Positions 32,403-41,248 of a stretch of 64,000 nucleotides of DNA are shown piece by piece. This DNA comes from Pullichristensenella excrementipullorum. Its GTDB lineage: Bacteria; Bacillota; Clostridia; Christensenellales; Aristaeellaceae. The notes beneath the pieces were generated by a model. It saw only the letters and a list, made by a program, of their open reading frames with translations, was not told the DNA's origin and did not search any database. Location: NCBI GenBank assembly GCA_018713365.1, contig DVOU01000020.1:152813-216812 (forward strand), in the 5' to 3' direction. A program made the position numbers and the translations under genes. How positions within the stretch are numbered: the first letter of the stretch is position 1; every line of letters starts with the position of its first letter.

Positions 32403-34439
32403 GTGATCAAGAAGGCGACACTGGCAGTTATGCTGCTCACGCTGTTTGCGTCGGTTTTCGCGGCCGGCGCATTTTCCGTGTCCGAAGCGGCGCCGGAAAG
32501 CGTCGCCCTGCCCGACGACGCCCACGCGGACGTGAGCCTGACCGGCGCGGAACAGCGCTTCACCTTCTCCCCCGCCGCCAGCAGCGTTTACAGCATCTAC
32601 TTCTTCCCCGACGGCGAAGACGCCTTCGCGGACGCGCGCCTTTACCGGGGCGGGACGCTCATCGCCTCGGGCGGCGGCTCGCTGCGCCTGCTGGAAGCCA
32701 GTTTGAGCGCCGGGGAGACCTACGAACTGGCGCTCAGCGGCGAAGGCGGCGGGCGGCTGGAAGTGATGCGCGCCACCCTGGGGCGCTGCTTTGAAAAGCC
32801 CATCGAGCTTTCCGGGGACGAACTGACCTATGAAAAGCTGCTGGTGCGCCCCGGCGACGCCCACTGGTACGCCTTTACCGCCAGCACCGGCGGCCCGGCC
32901 ACCATCCACGCCGAGCCGGAGGGCGCGCAGGAACTTTTGCTGTGCGGCCTGCTGATGGACGCGGAGGGGCGCGTGCTGGCGGAGGCGGGCGGCGGCGCGG
33001 GCGGCTTTGTCATCGACTGCGAACTCACCGCCGGGGCGCGCTACTACGCGCGCGTGTCGGCGCTGGACGCCTCCACCGGGGCCTACCGCCTCACCGTGGA
33101 GCAGGACACCGCCCGCGCCGCGCGGCCGGAGGCAGTGGCGCTCTCGGCGCAGGAACTGGCGCTGGACATCGGCGAGGCGGCGGCGCTCACCGCCTCTGTC
33201 TCCCCCGCGGACGCCCACCCCACCGTGACCTTTACAAGCTCCAACAGCGCCGTGGCCACCGTTTCCCAGGCGGGCGAGGTCTACGCCGTGGGCGCGGGCG
33301 AGGCCGTGATCACCGCGCGGGCATGGGGCGGGGCGAGCGCCTCCTGCGTGGTGCGCGTGGCGGGCGTGCCGCTCTCGGGCATCGGCTTTTCCCAGAGCGC
33401 CCTGACGCTGCGCGTGGGCGAGAGCGTGGGCACTTCTCTGGAACTCTACCCGGAAAACGCCTCCGACCGGCGCGTGGTCTACAGCGTGGGAAACGCTGAC
33501 GTCATCTCCGTCTCCCCCGAAGGCGTGGTCACGGGCCTTGCCGAGGGAACGGCGCGGCTGGTGGCCGTCTCCGCCGACGGCGGACACACGGACATCCTCG
33601 AAGTGACGGTGGAGCCTGCCGCCGCCAAGCTGCGCGCCCTCATCATCGGCCAGCAGATGTACGAAGAAGGGGTCAACAGCGTGCGCGTAGGCTCGATCAA
33701 CACCGCGCAGAGCATTTCCTTCCTCCTGCAGGAGCAGGACGTGGATGGCGAGAGCTACGAGACCACCGTGCTGCTCGATTCCGACCGCGCCGAGACGCTC
33801 GCCGCCATCCGCACGGCCTTCGCGGACGCGCAGGAGGGCGATATATCGCTTCTCTACATCACCTGCCACGGCTACTACGCCCACGGCATGAGCTTTTTTG
33901 AGCTGTACGACGGCTCGGTGATCGCCGCGCGCGATCTGGAACGCGAGCTGCGCAAGGTTCCGGGCACGGTGGTGGTCATCGCCGACTGCTGCGGCAGCGG
34001 CGGACTCATCGGCAGGGCTTCGACGCTGGAGGACTTCAATCGCGGCATCGTGCAGGTGTTTTCCGGCAATGTGGGCGCGCCGTCCTTCGCAAGCGGCAAG
34101 TACAAGGTCATCGCCAGTGCTTCGCTGGATCAGGACAGCTACCGCATCAGCTTTGACGAGAACATCACCGAGAGCGACATGGCCACGGTGCTGGCGCGGG
34201 CGCTGTGCGACGGCGCGGGCTGGAGCCTCGCAAGCAGCCGCCGCGCCGCCCTGCGCGCCGATATGGACTACGACCGGCAGATCACCTTCGGGGAGATCGG
34301 CGCCTACGTTTCCCGCCGCGTGCCCTGGTATCTGAACGTGGCCGGCGAATTGGCCGGAGCCTCCGCTCCCTATGTGCAGAACGTACAGGTGTGGCCCGAG
34401 GGCGACCCGCTGGTGCTGCTCGGCAGACAGGGGCAATGA
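32403..34439 (+). CDS. Secreted Ig-like (BIG2) protein with caspase-fold protease domain
   Basis: 678 residues. Order: signal peptide (1-24), two beta-rich regions resembling PPC domains (about 40-215), two BIG2-type Ig domains (about 228-312 with TFTSSNSAVATVSQ, and 316-398) and a C-terminal clan CD peptidase domain. His489 in LLYITCHGYYAHG and Cys530 in VIADCCGSGG match the catalytic pair of caspase-like C14/C13 enzymes (HG and D-x-C-x-S-G). Start is GTG with GGAGG four bases upstream. Bacterial metacaspases are usually cytoplasmic; an exported one with adhesive Ig domains is less common. A role in surface-protein processing is inference. Confidence 0.8.
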   Translation: MIKKATLAVMLLTLFASVFAAGAFSVSEAAPESVALPDDAHADVSLTGAEQRFTFSPAASSVYSIYFFPDGEDAFADARLYRGGTLIASGGGSLRLLEASLSAGETYELALSGEGGGRLEVMRATLGRCFEKPIELSGDELTYEKLLVRPGDAHWYAFTASTGGPATIHAEPEGAQELLLCGLLMDAEGRVLAEAGGGAGGFVIDCELTAGARYYARVSALDASTGAYRLTVEQDTARAARPEAVALSAQELALDIGEAAALTASVSPADAHPTVTFTSSNSAVATVSQAGEVYAVGAGEAVITARAWGGASASCVVRVAGVPLSGIGFSQSALTLRVGESVGTSLELYPENASDRRVVYSVGNADVISVSPEGVVTGLAEGTARLVAVSADGGHTDILEVTVEPAAAKLRALIIGQQMYEEGVNSVRVGSINTAQSISFLLQEQDVDGESYETTVLLDSDRAETLAAIRTAFADAQEGDISLLYITCHGYYAHGMSFFELYDGSVIAARDLERELRKVPGTVVVIADCCGSGGLIGRASTLEDFNRGIVQVFSGNVGAPSFASGKYKVIASASLDQDSYRISFDENITESDMATVLARALCDGAGWSLASSRRAALRADMDYDRQITFGEIGAYVSRRVPWYLNVAGELAGASAPYVQNVQVWPEGDPLVLLGRQGQ

Positions 34440-34518
34440 GCGCCGCCATAGCACATGAAATGACATTTCTCTTGCAGATTTATGTTAAATGTTTGAGAAA
34501 AGTTCTGCCTTGCAGGAA

Positions 34519-34567
34519 TTGCCCTGCGTTTCGCGAATCGTATAAGTTAGCGTATTTTCGAAACGCA
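34519..34567 (+). promoter_or_regulatory. Promoter with 9-base inverted repeat before ispH-rpsA
   Basis: A possible promoter is TTGCCC (34519-34524), 16 bases, TATAAG (34541-34546). TGCGTTTCG (34525-34533) and CGAAACGCA (34559-34567) are perfect inverted repeats bracketing the -10. They could form an operator or a 5' RNA stem. Confidence 0.45.
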
Positions 34568-34600
34568 TACAAAGGGTGAGGGGGAATCTCCGTTTCCAAC

Positions 34601-36646
34601 GTGATCGTGGCGAAACATGCCGGATTCTGTTTCGGCGTGCGCCGAGCGGTGGAAGCCGCCCGGGAAGCGGCCCCGGCCTGGACGCTCGGGCCGGTGATCC
34701 ACAACCCGCGGGTGGTGCGGGAACTGGCGGACATGGGCGTGGTCAGCGCCGATGCGCCGGAGGACATCCCCGAGGGCGCGGTGGCCGTGGTGCGTTCGCA
34801 TGGCGTGGGCCGGGAAACGCTTTCGCGCCTGCGCGCGCGCGCGCGTGAGGTGTGCGACGCCACCTGTCCCTTCGTCACGCGCATCCATGAAATGGCGCAG
34901 GAGGCGGAGGCGCAGGGCGTGCCGCTGATCGTGGTGGGCGAAGCCCATCACCCGGAGGTGGAGGGCATCCGCGGCTGGACGCGCGGCGAAAGCTACGCCG
35001 TGGCCGACGTGGAAAGCGCCCGCGCGCTGCCGGAAATGGAGCGCGCGTTGGCCGTTTCGCAGACCACATTCATCCTCGAACGTTTTGAGCGCGTATGCGC
35101 GGCTCTCAGGGAGCGCGTGCGCGATCTGGAGATACGCAGGACCATCTGCCCCGCCACGCGCGAGCGGCAGGAGGAAGCCGTCCAGCTGGCAAAGAGCGCA
35201 GATGTGATGCTGGTGGTGGGCGGCAGGGAAAGCTCCAACAGCCGCAAGCTGTTCGAGCTGGTCAGGGCGGTCTGTCCGCGTGCGCACTTCATCGAGGGCG
35301 CGCGCGAGGTGGAAAATACGTGGTTCCACGCGGCGGACCGAATCGGGATTACAGCCGGCGCCTCTACGCCGGATTGTACAATTAAGGAGGTAGCAGCAAG
35401 AATGAACGACATCGAGAAGCAGGTCACTCCGTCCGAGGAGCAGCAGGCCGAGGCCAATTCCACCGAATCCGACTTCATGGCGGATGTGGAAAAGTCCATG
35501 GTACAGCTCCGTCCCGGGCAGACGATCACGGGCACCGTGGTGCAGATCACCAATGACGAGGTCTGCGTCAACGTCGGTTACAAGGCAGACGGATTGGTTA
35601 AGAAAGCTGACCTCTCCTCGACCGATGTAAAGGTTGGCGACGAGATCGAAGTCGAAGTCGTCAAGGTCAACGACGGCGAAGGCAACGTGCTGCTTTCGCA
35701 GCGCAACATCGTCAACCGCAAGATCTGGGACGAGATCATCGCCAAGTACGAGTCCGGCGAGTATGTCACCGGCACCGGCAAGGAAGCCGTCAAGGGCGGC
35801 CTGCTGGCCGACGTGATGGGCATCCGCTGCTTCATCCCCGCCTCCCAGCTCTCTCTGCGCTATGTGGAGAAGATTGAGGAGTTCGTGGGCCAGGAGCTGA
35901 CCCTGCAGATCATCGAAGTGGACAAGCCCAAGAAGCGCATCGTCGCTTCGCGCAAAAAGGTGCTTCTGGCTGAGGAAGCCGAGCGCAAAAAGGCTATCTG
36001 GGACGCGCTGGAAGTCGGCAGCGTGGTCAAGGGCGTCGTTCGCCGTCTGGCGGACTTCGGCGCGTTCGTCGACATCGGCGGCGTGGACGGCCTTGTGCAT
36101 GTGACCGATCTGAGCTGGGGCCGCGTGCAGCATCCCTCGGATGTGGTCAAGGTCGGCGACGAGATCGACGTGAAGATCCTCAACGTGGACCCCGCCCGCG
36201 AGCGCATCTCCCTCTCCTATAAGCAGACCCGTCCGCGTCCGTGGACCGTGGCCGGCGAGAAGTACCCGGTCGGCTCCATCGTCGAGGGCAAGGTCGTGCG
36301 CATCACCACCTTCGGCGCCTTCGTGGAGCTTGAGCCCGGCCTGGACGGCCTGGTACACATCTCCCAGTGCGCCCTCACCCGCATCGCCAAGGTCGAAGAC
36401 GCGGTCAACGTCGGCGACATCGTGCGCGTGAAGGTGCTGGACGTCAACACCGAGGCCAAGCGCATCTCCCTGTCCATCAAGGAGGTCCTCGAGGACGAGG
36501 CCATGGAGCAGATGCCCGCCAGCAACGACCTGGATGAGTACGCCATCGTGGACGTGCCCGAAGCCATCGAGGATGAGCCCGAGGCCGTGCCGGTGGAGAT
36601 CCCCACCGCCGAGGCTGAGACGGAAGAGGCTCCCGCCGGGGAATAA
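34601..36646 (+). CDS. ispH: IspH-ribosomal protein S1 fusion
   Basis: 681 residues. Residues 1-267 are 4-hydroxy-3-methylbut-2-enyl diphosphate reductase: the three Fe-S Cys lie in GFCFGV, CDATCPFV and TICPATRERQ, with SNSRKL and TAGASTPDC. It makes IPP and DMAPP, the last step of the MEP pathway. Residues 268-681 carry four S1 RNA-binding domains and an acidic tail, as in S1 (rpsA) proteins. Such fusions are known in Clostridia. A full AAGGAGG lies before Met268, so free S1 is probably also made. The GTG at 34601 is the best start by homology (IVAKHAGFCFGV), but its ribosome binding site (GGGGG at 34580-34584) is too far. Confidence 0.94.
   Translation: MIVAKHAGFCFGVRRAVEAAREAAPAWTLGPVIHNPRVVRELADMGVVSADAPEDIPEGAVAVVRSHGVGRETLSRLRARAREVCDATCPFVTRIHEMAQEAEAQGVPLIVVGEAHHPEVEGIRGWTRGESYAVADVESARALPEMERALAVSQTTFILERFERVCAALRERVRDLEIRRTICPATRERQEEAVQLAKSADVMLVVGGRESSNSRKLFELVRAVCPRAHFIEGAREVENTWFHAADRIGITAGASTPDCTIKEVAARMNDIEKQVTPSEEQQAEANSTESDFMADVEKSMVQLRPGQTITGTVVQITNDEVCVNVGYKADGLVKKADLSSTDVKVGDEIEVEVVKVNDGEGNVLLSQRNIVNRKIWDEIIAKYESGEYVTGTGKEAVKGGLLADVMGIRCFIPASQLSLRYVEKIEEFVGQELTLQIIEVDKPKKRIVASRKKVLLAEEAERKKAIWDALEVGSVVKGVVRRLADFGAFVDIGGVDGLVHVTDLSWGRVQHPSDVVKVGDEIDVKILNVDPARERISLSYKQTRPRPWTVAGEKYPVGSIVEGKVVRITTFGAFVELEPGLDGLVHISQCALTRIAKVEDAVNVGDIVRVKVLDVNTEAKRISLSIKEVLEDEAMEQMPASNDLDEYAIVDVPEAIEDEPEAVPVEIPTAEAETEEAPAGE
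35384..35404 (+). promoter_or_regulatory. Internal ribosome binding site and start for S1
   Basis: AAGGAGG (35384-35390), 11 bases, then ATG (35402). It is in frame with the fusion, at the exact junction of the two domains, and better than the signal for the full-length protein. It would give a separate 414-residue S1. Confidence 0.7.
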
Positions 36647-36660
36647 CAACCATATAGCGG

Positions 36661-36691
36661 CGCGGCACGGCTTTTGGTCGTGCCGCGTTTT
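36661..36691 (+). terminator. Terminator of ispH-rpsA
   Basis: CGCGGCACG (36661-36669) pairs with CGTGCCGCG (36679-36687), then TTTT. Confidence 0.85.
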
Positions 36692-36719
36692 CATATCACA
36701 ATGGGAAAGGTCGTTTTCT

Positions 36720-37649
36720 ATGCCACAGATGGAGACGCTTTCGCTTGCTTCCGCGCGCGACGGGCTGGAACTGCCTTTGCTCGTCTGTGTGCCGGATGGC
36801 GATGTGCGCGCGGTGGTGCAGTTTTCCCACGGCATGTGCGAAAACAAGGAGCGCTACGCGCCGTTTATGGAGTATCTGGCGGCAAATGGCTTTGCCTGCG
36901 CCATCCACGACCATCGCGGCCACGGCGCGGCGGCGCTCAAGCGCGGGGAACTGGGATATTTTGGCGCGGACGGCGCGAACGCGCTGGTGGACGATGTGCA
37001 TCAGGTGACGGCGTGGCTGCGCGGGCGCTTCCCCGGCAAGCGCGTCTACCTCTTTGGCCACAGCATGGGCTCTTTGGCGGCGCGCGTTTATGCCGGGCGC
37101 TTCGATGGCGAACTTGCTGGCCTTGTGGTCTGCGGAAGCCCCGGCTGGAATCCCGGCGCGCCCTTTGGGCGGCGGATGGCGCGCGTGCTGGGGGCGCGCA
37201 GCGGCGGACGGGCGCGGAGCAGGTTTTTGAAGGTGCTGACCTTTGGACCGTTCTACCGCGCGTTCAAAAAGGAGCAGAGCAAGTGCGCCTGGATCTGCTC
37301 GGACAGGGCCGTGGTGGACGCCTATGAGGCCGACCCCTTGTGCGGCTTCACCTTCACTTGCAACGGCTTTGCTTCCCTTTACACGCTGATGGAGCAGTGC
37401 TACGACAAAGGTGTGAAGGCGGGCAAACCGTCCCTGCCCGTCCTCTTCATCTCCGGCGCGGAGGACGCCTGCCGCGGCGGTGACAAGGGCTTTGCCCACG
37501 CCGTCAAGCAGATGCGCGAACGCGGCTACCAGAACGTTGAAAACCGCCTCTACCCCGGCATGCGCCACGAGATCCTCAACGAAACGGGCAAAGAGGCCGT
37601 GTATCGGGATGTGCTGAACTGGCTCAACGCGCGGGAGGCGGGGGCATGA
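36720..37649 (+). CDS. Alpha/beta hydrolase, monoacylglycerol lipase-like (S33)
   Basis: 309 residues. The nucleophile elbow GHSMGS, the oxyanion region FSHGMCE, HDHRGHG, an Asp in SGAEDACRGG and a late His in YPGMRHEI give a full catalytic triad. The family hydrolyses lysophospholipids or monoacylglycerols; exact substrate unknown. The stop overlaps the Nudix start as ATGA. Confidence 0.88.
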   Translation: MPQMETLSLASARDGLELPLLVCVPDGDVRAVVQFSHGMCENKERYAPFMEYLAANGFACAIHDHRGHGAAALKRGELGYFGADGANALVDDVHQVTAWLRGRFPGKRVYLFGHSMGSLAARVYAGRFDGELAGLVVCGSPGWNPGAPFGRRMARVLGARSGGRARSRFLKVLTFGPFYRAFKKEQSKCAWICSDRAVVDAYEADPLCGFTFTCNGFASLYTLMEQCYDKGVKAGKPSLPVLFISGAEDACRGGDKGFAHAVKQMRERGYQNVENRLYPGMRHEILNETGKEAVYRDVLNWLNAREAGA

Positions 37650-38035
37650 TCGCGGTGGTGGCCGGCGTGGTGCGCCGGGAGGGGCGCGTGCTGCTCTGCC
37701 AGCGGCCGGAGGGCAAGCGCTTCGGGCTTTTGTGGGAGTTTCCCGGCGGCAAGGTCGAGGCGGGCGAAACCCCGGAGGCGGCGCTGGAGCGGGAGCTGCG
37801 CGAGGAGCTGGACGTTGAGACGCGCACAGGGCGCGTGCTGGACGCGCTGCGTCTGGACGCGCGCGGCGGCGGCGACCTGCTGCTGTTCTATGAGAGTGAG
37901 ATCGCGCGCGGCGAGCCGCGCACGGTGGAGTGCCGCGCGCTTGCCTGGGCGCTGCCGGAGGAGGTGGCCGCATACGACCTTGCCCCGGCGGACAGGCTGT
38001 TCTGGAGGCGGACGGGGCTGTCTGGCGCGCGCTGA
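37646..38035 (+). CDS. Nudix hydrolase, MutT-like
   Basis: 129 residues. The Nudix box runs from Gly35 (GGKVEAGETPEAALERELRE, then EL), matching Gx5Ex7REUxEE. The short single-domain form and LLCQRPEGKRFGLLWEFPGG resemble MutT, which removes 8-oxo-dGTP, but relatives with other substrates look alike. Translationally coupled to the lipase gene. Confidence 0.9.
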   Translation: MIAVVAGVVRREGRVLLCQRPEGKRFGLLWEFPGGKVEAGETPEAALERELREELDVETRTGRVLDALRLDARGGGDLLLFYESEIARGEPRTVECRALAWALPEEVAAYDLAPADRLFWRRTGLSGAR

Positions 38036-38110
38036 ACGGCCTCTGGCGACGGTTGGGCGCAAAAAGTGCTGTTTTGGACGCGCGGGGCTTTTCTTTGCCG
38101 GGCGCGTGTT

Positions 38111-38116
38111 GTATAA
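38111..38116 (+). promoter_or_regulatory. -10 element of the nfeD-floA operon
   Basis: Perfect TATAAT with TTG just before it, 25 bases upstream of the nfeD start. No good -35 at 17 bases. Confidence 0.5.
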
Positions 38117-38140
38117 TGGGAGCGGAAAGGAGGCGTGGAA

Positions 38141-38626
38141 ATGGACTTTGTTTCCTATTTACCGGCCATCATACTGCTGATCCTCGGCTTTGGGCTGGTG
38201 GTGCTGGAAATGTACCTGCCGGGCTTTGGCGCGCCGGGCATCCTCGGCTTCATCCTGCTGGTGGCCGGAGTCATCGCCGCCAGACCGACGCCGCTGCAGG
38301 CGCTGGTCATGGCGCTGATCATCGTCGTCCTTCTGTGCATCGCGCTCTCGATCTTCATACACTCAGCCTCCAAAGGGCGGCTGGCGAACTCGAAGCTGGT
38401 GCTTAAGGAAGTGGCCACCAGGCCGGAGAGCGAAAACGAACTGAAGTACTTCGTCGGCAGGACGGGTATTGCCGAAACGCCCCTGCGCCCCGCGGGCATC
38501 GCCGTGTTCGACGGCGTGAAGCTCAACGTAGTCTCCGAGGGCGCGTTCGTGGAGGCGGCGCGGCCGGTGACGGTCGAGCGCGTGGAAGGCAACCGCATCG
38601 TGGTGCGGGAGACGGAAAAGGCGTAA
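38141..38626 (+). CDS. NfeD family membrane protein
   Basis: 161 residues: two to three membrane helices then an OB-fold (FVGRTGIAETPLRPAGIAVF and VVSEGAFVEAARPV). This is the short NfeD form lacking the serine protease domain. NfeD proteins accompany flotillins and may tune their function. AAGGAGG precedes the ATG at 38141 by 7 bases; the GTG at 38135 is too close. FloA follows. Confidence 0.9.
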   Translation: MDFVSYLPAIILLILGFGLVVLEMYLPGFGAPGILGFILLVAGVIAARPTPLQALVMALIIVVLLCIALSIFIHSASKGRLANSKLVLKEVATRPESENELKYFVGRTGIAETPLRPAGIAVFDGVKLNVVSEGAFVEAARPVTVERVEGNRIVVRETEKA

Positions 38627-38677
38627 ACGCCTGGGGGACGCCGCAGGTGCGGCGCATCTGGAAGGGAGGAAATCATT

Positions 38678-39697
38678 GTGACTACGGGCAGCATCGTCGT
38701 AAGTTTCATCGCCATCATTGCCATCATTCTTGTGCTGATCCTCTTTTTGCGCTTTGTGCCCTTGGGATTGTGGATCTCGGCGCGGGCGGCGGGCGTGCGC
38801 GTGCGCATCATCTCTTTGATCGCCATGCGCTTCCGCCGCGTCAACCCCTTCAAGGTCGTTCTGCCGATGATCAAGGCCACCAAGGCAGGCCTCGATCTGG
38901 ACATGAACGAGCTGGAGGCGCACCTGCTGGCGGGCGGCAGCGTCGATCGCGTGGTCGATTCGCTGATCGCCGCGCAGTCGGCGCAGATACCGCTGGAGTT
39001 TGAGCAGAGCCGCGCCATTGATCTGGCCGGACGCAATGTGCTGGAAGCGGTGAAGATGTCGGTCAACCCCAAGGTCATCGAGACGCCGGTGGTGGCCGCC
39101 ATCGCCAAGGACGGCATCGAACTGCGCGCCAAGGCCCGCGTGACCGTGCGCGCCAACATCGCCCGTCTGGTCGGCGGCGCCGGCGAGGAGACGATCATCG
39201 CCCGCGTCGGCGAGGGCATCGTCACCACAGTCGGCTCTTCGCCCACGCACAAGGAAGTGCTGGAAAACCCCGACCTCATCAGCCGCACGGTGCTGGCCAA
39301 GGGTCTGGACGCGGGCACGTCCTTTGAGATCCTCTCCATCGACATCGCCGATGTGGACGTGGGCCGCAACGTGGGCGCGCAGCTGCAGATCGATCAGGCC
39401 GAGGCCGACCGCCGCATCGCGCAGGCCAAGGCCGAGGAGCGCCGCGCCATGGCCGTGGCTCACGAGCAGGAAATGATCGCCGCCGTGCAGGAAATGCGCG
39501 CCCGCGTGGTCGAGGCCGAGGCCGAAGTGCCGCGCGCCATGGCCGAGGCGCTGCGTCAGGGCAAGCTCGGCGTGATGGACTACTACAACATGCAGAACGT
39601 CATCTCCGACACCCGCATGCGCGATTCCATCGCCGGTACGGACGCCACCGTGGCCAAGCCGCTCGACGAGCAGAACGGCGGCGGCGTCAGGAAGTAA
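38678..39697 (+). CDS. floA: Flotillin-like protein FloA
   Basis: 339 residues: an N-terminal hairpin membrane anchor, a SPFH domain, and a coiled coil rich in Ala and Glu (EADRRIAQAKAEERRAMAVA). FloA scaffolds membrane microdomains. The start is GTG with GGAGG upstream. The nfeD-floA pair is conserved across Firmicutes. Coiled-coil residues 230-290 show the usual EA repeats. Confidence 0.95.
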   Translation: MTTGSIVVSFIAIIAIILVLILFLRFVPLGLWISARAAGVRVRIISLIAMRFRRVNPFKVVLPMIKATKAGLDLDMNELEAHLLAGGSVDRVVDSLIAAQSAQIPLEFEQSRAIDLAGRNVLEAVKMSVNPKVIETPVVAAIAKDGIELRAKARVTVRANIARLVGGAGEETIIARVGEGIVTTVGSSPTHKEVLENPDLISRTVLAKGLDAGTSFEILSIDIADVDVGRNVGAQLQIDQAEADRRIAQAKAEERRAMAVAHEQEMIAAVQEMRARVVEAEAEVPRAMAEALRQGKLGVMDYYNMQNVISDTRMRDSIAGTDATVAKPLDEQNGGGVRK

Positions 39698-39758
39698 CGG
39701 CACGGTTCCCGGAGGGCGGCGGCCCCGCCCTCCGCAACCATAGAAGGGAGGGACGCGC

Positions 39759-40355
39759 TTGGATGATGCTCTGATCGTTGTGATCGCCTTCATCGCCATC
39801 GTCGGCTCTGTGATCAAAAAAGCCAAAAAGACTGCGGAAAAGCGTCCCGGGCAGGCGCAGAAGCCGCAGGCCGCGCCGCCGAAAAAGGCCAAAAAGGCCG
39901 CCTCTGACACCTCGTTTGACCCGGTGAACTGGGAGGAGGCCTTCCCGCCCGAAGTGCGCGAGATATTGACCAGGGAGCGCGGCAAAAGCGCCGCGAAGAA
40001 GTACACGCCCAAGAGCGCGCCCGCCAGCGCGGCAAAGCCCGCGGCGGAGGGCGCAAGCCCGGTGTTCGCCGACGGCTGCGTGGGCGGCTCCATGCCCCAC
40101 GGGGCGGACGCGGAGGGCAAAAGCGTCGCCTACGCGGACGGCTGCATGGGCGGCTCGCTCCCCCACGACGACAGGCCCCGCCAGCGCGCCGCGCTGCGCG
40201 AGCAGACCCCGGACACCCGCCCGGTGCTGCTGGACGCCACTTCGCACGTCCAAAGCCAGCCGAAGCTCACGGCGGCGGAGATGCGCCGCGCCGTCATCAC
40301 GGCGGAAGTTTTGGCCCGCCCTGTGGCGCTGCGTCCGCACGGTTACCGGCTGTAA
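39759..40355 (+). CDS. FloA-neighbour protein with repeated Cys-Gly-Gly-Ser-Pro-His motif
   Basis: 198 residues: one N-terminal membrane helix, a Lys/Ala/Pro-rich linker, then two near-copies of ADGCxGGSxPH (FADGCVGGSMPHGA and YADGCMGGSLPHDD), and a C-terminal stretch LTAAEMRRAVITAEVL. TTG start at 39759, with GGGAGGG six bases upstream. I know no named family. The Cys-His repeats suggest metal or zinc binding. Co-transcription with nfeD-floA suggests a membrane microdomain role. Confidence 0.65.
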   Translation: MDDALIVVIAFIAIVGSVIKKAKKTAEKRPGQAQKPQAAPPKKAKKAASDTSFDPVNWEEAFPPEVREILTRERGKSAAKKYTPKSAPASAAKPAAEGASPVFADGCVGGSMPHGADAEGKSVAYADGCMGGSLPHDDRPRQRAALREQTPDTRPVLLDATSHVQSQPKLTAAEMRRAVITAEVLARPVALRPHGYRL

Positions 40356-40369
40356 AGACCATCGTTTCC

Positions 40370-40403
40370 GGCGCGCGTCTTAATGGGCGCGCGCCTTGCT
40401 TTT
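40370..40403 (+). terminator. Terminator of the nfeD-floA operon
   Basis: GGCGCGCG (40370-40377) pairs with CGCGCGCC (40388-40395), then TTGCTTTTG, a partial T-run. Confidence 0.6.
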
Positions 40404-40486
40404 GAGAAAATATCCTCCGGCGCGAAGGATTTTCGCCTCCGCCGGAAGAATGATTTAGAGAAGACACGCGAAAAGGAGCCAAGAGC

Positions 40487-41236
40487 ATGGAGCCCATCCG
40501 CATACTCATCGCCGACGACGACCCGGGCATGCTGCTTTTGATGCGCAAGCTCATTGAGCGCGCCGAGGATTACCAGCTCGCGGGCGAGGCGCAGAACGGC
40601 GAGGAACTGCTATCTCTGTATGAAAAGTTCAGGCCCGAAGTGGTGCTGATGGACGTGGAGATGCCCGGCATGTCCGGCATCGACTGCGCGCGCGTCATTC
40701 AGGACCGGGACCCCAAGGCAGTGCTGGTGTTCGCCACGGCGCACGAGCAGTACATGAAGAGCGCCTTTGAGGTCTACGCCTTTGACTATCTGGTAAAGCC
40801 CTTCCCCGTGGAGCGCGCCCTCAACACGCTGCGGCGCATCCGCGAGCGGCTGTTGGAGAGCGCCGCGGCGCAGGCGGTGAACGCGCGGCCCCGGCCCCGG
40901 CAGGCCCCCGCGCGGCTGATGCTCAAGAGCCGCGACGGGCTTTCCTTTGTGGACATCGAGGACATCCTTCTGGTGCAGCGCGAGGAGCGGCAGACCGTCA
41001 TCTACACCGTGAACGACGGCCGCTATGTCACCAGCGAGGGTTTGAGCGAACTGGAAGAGCGATTGCCCGCGAATATGTTCTTCCGCAGCCACAAATCCTA
41101 TATCGTGAACATCGACCAGATCGAGTCCATCACCCCTTACGGCCGCTGGACGTACATCGTGCGCCTGTGCGGCACGAAGCGCGACGCGCTCATCACCCAC
41201 GAGCGCTTCGACGAACTGCAAAAACTCTTTTCCTGA
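40487..41236 (+). CDS. LytTR-type response regulator
   Basis: 249 residues: a receiver domain (IADDDPGMLL, phospho-Asp in VLMDVEMPGM, switch Thr in FATAH, Lys in LVKPF) and a C-terminal LytTR DNA-binding domain (FFRSHKSYIVNIDQIESITP). LytTR regulators bind paired direct repeats and often control exported or surface factors. No histidine kinase gene is nearby, so it is an orphan in this window. AAAAGGAG precedes the ATG. Confidence 0.92.
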   Translation: MEPIRILIADDDPGMLLLMRKLIERAEDYQLAGEAQNGEELLSLYEKFRPEVVLMDVEMPGMSGIDCARVIQDRDPKAVLVFATAHEQYMKSAFEVYAFDYLVKPFPVERALNTLRRIRERLLESAAAQAVNARPRPRQAPARLMLKSRDGLSFVDIEDILLVQREERQTVIYTVNDGRYVTSEGLSELEERLPANMFFRSHKSYIVNIDQIESITPYGRWTYIVRLCGTKRDALITHERFDELQKLFS

Positions 41237-41248
41237 CAGGAGGACGGT

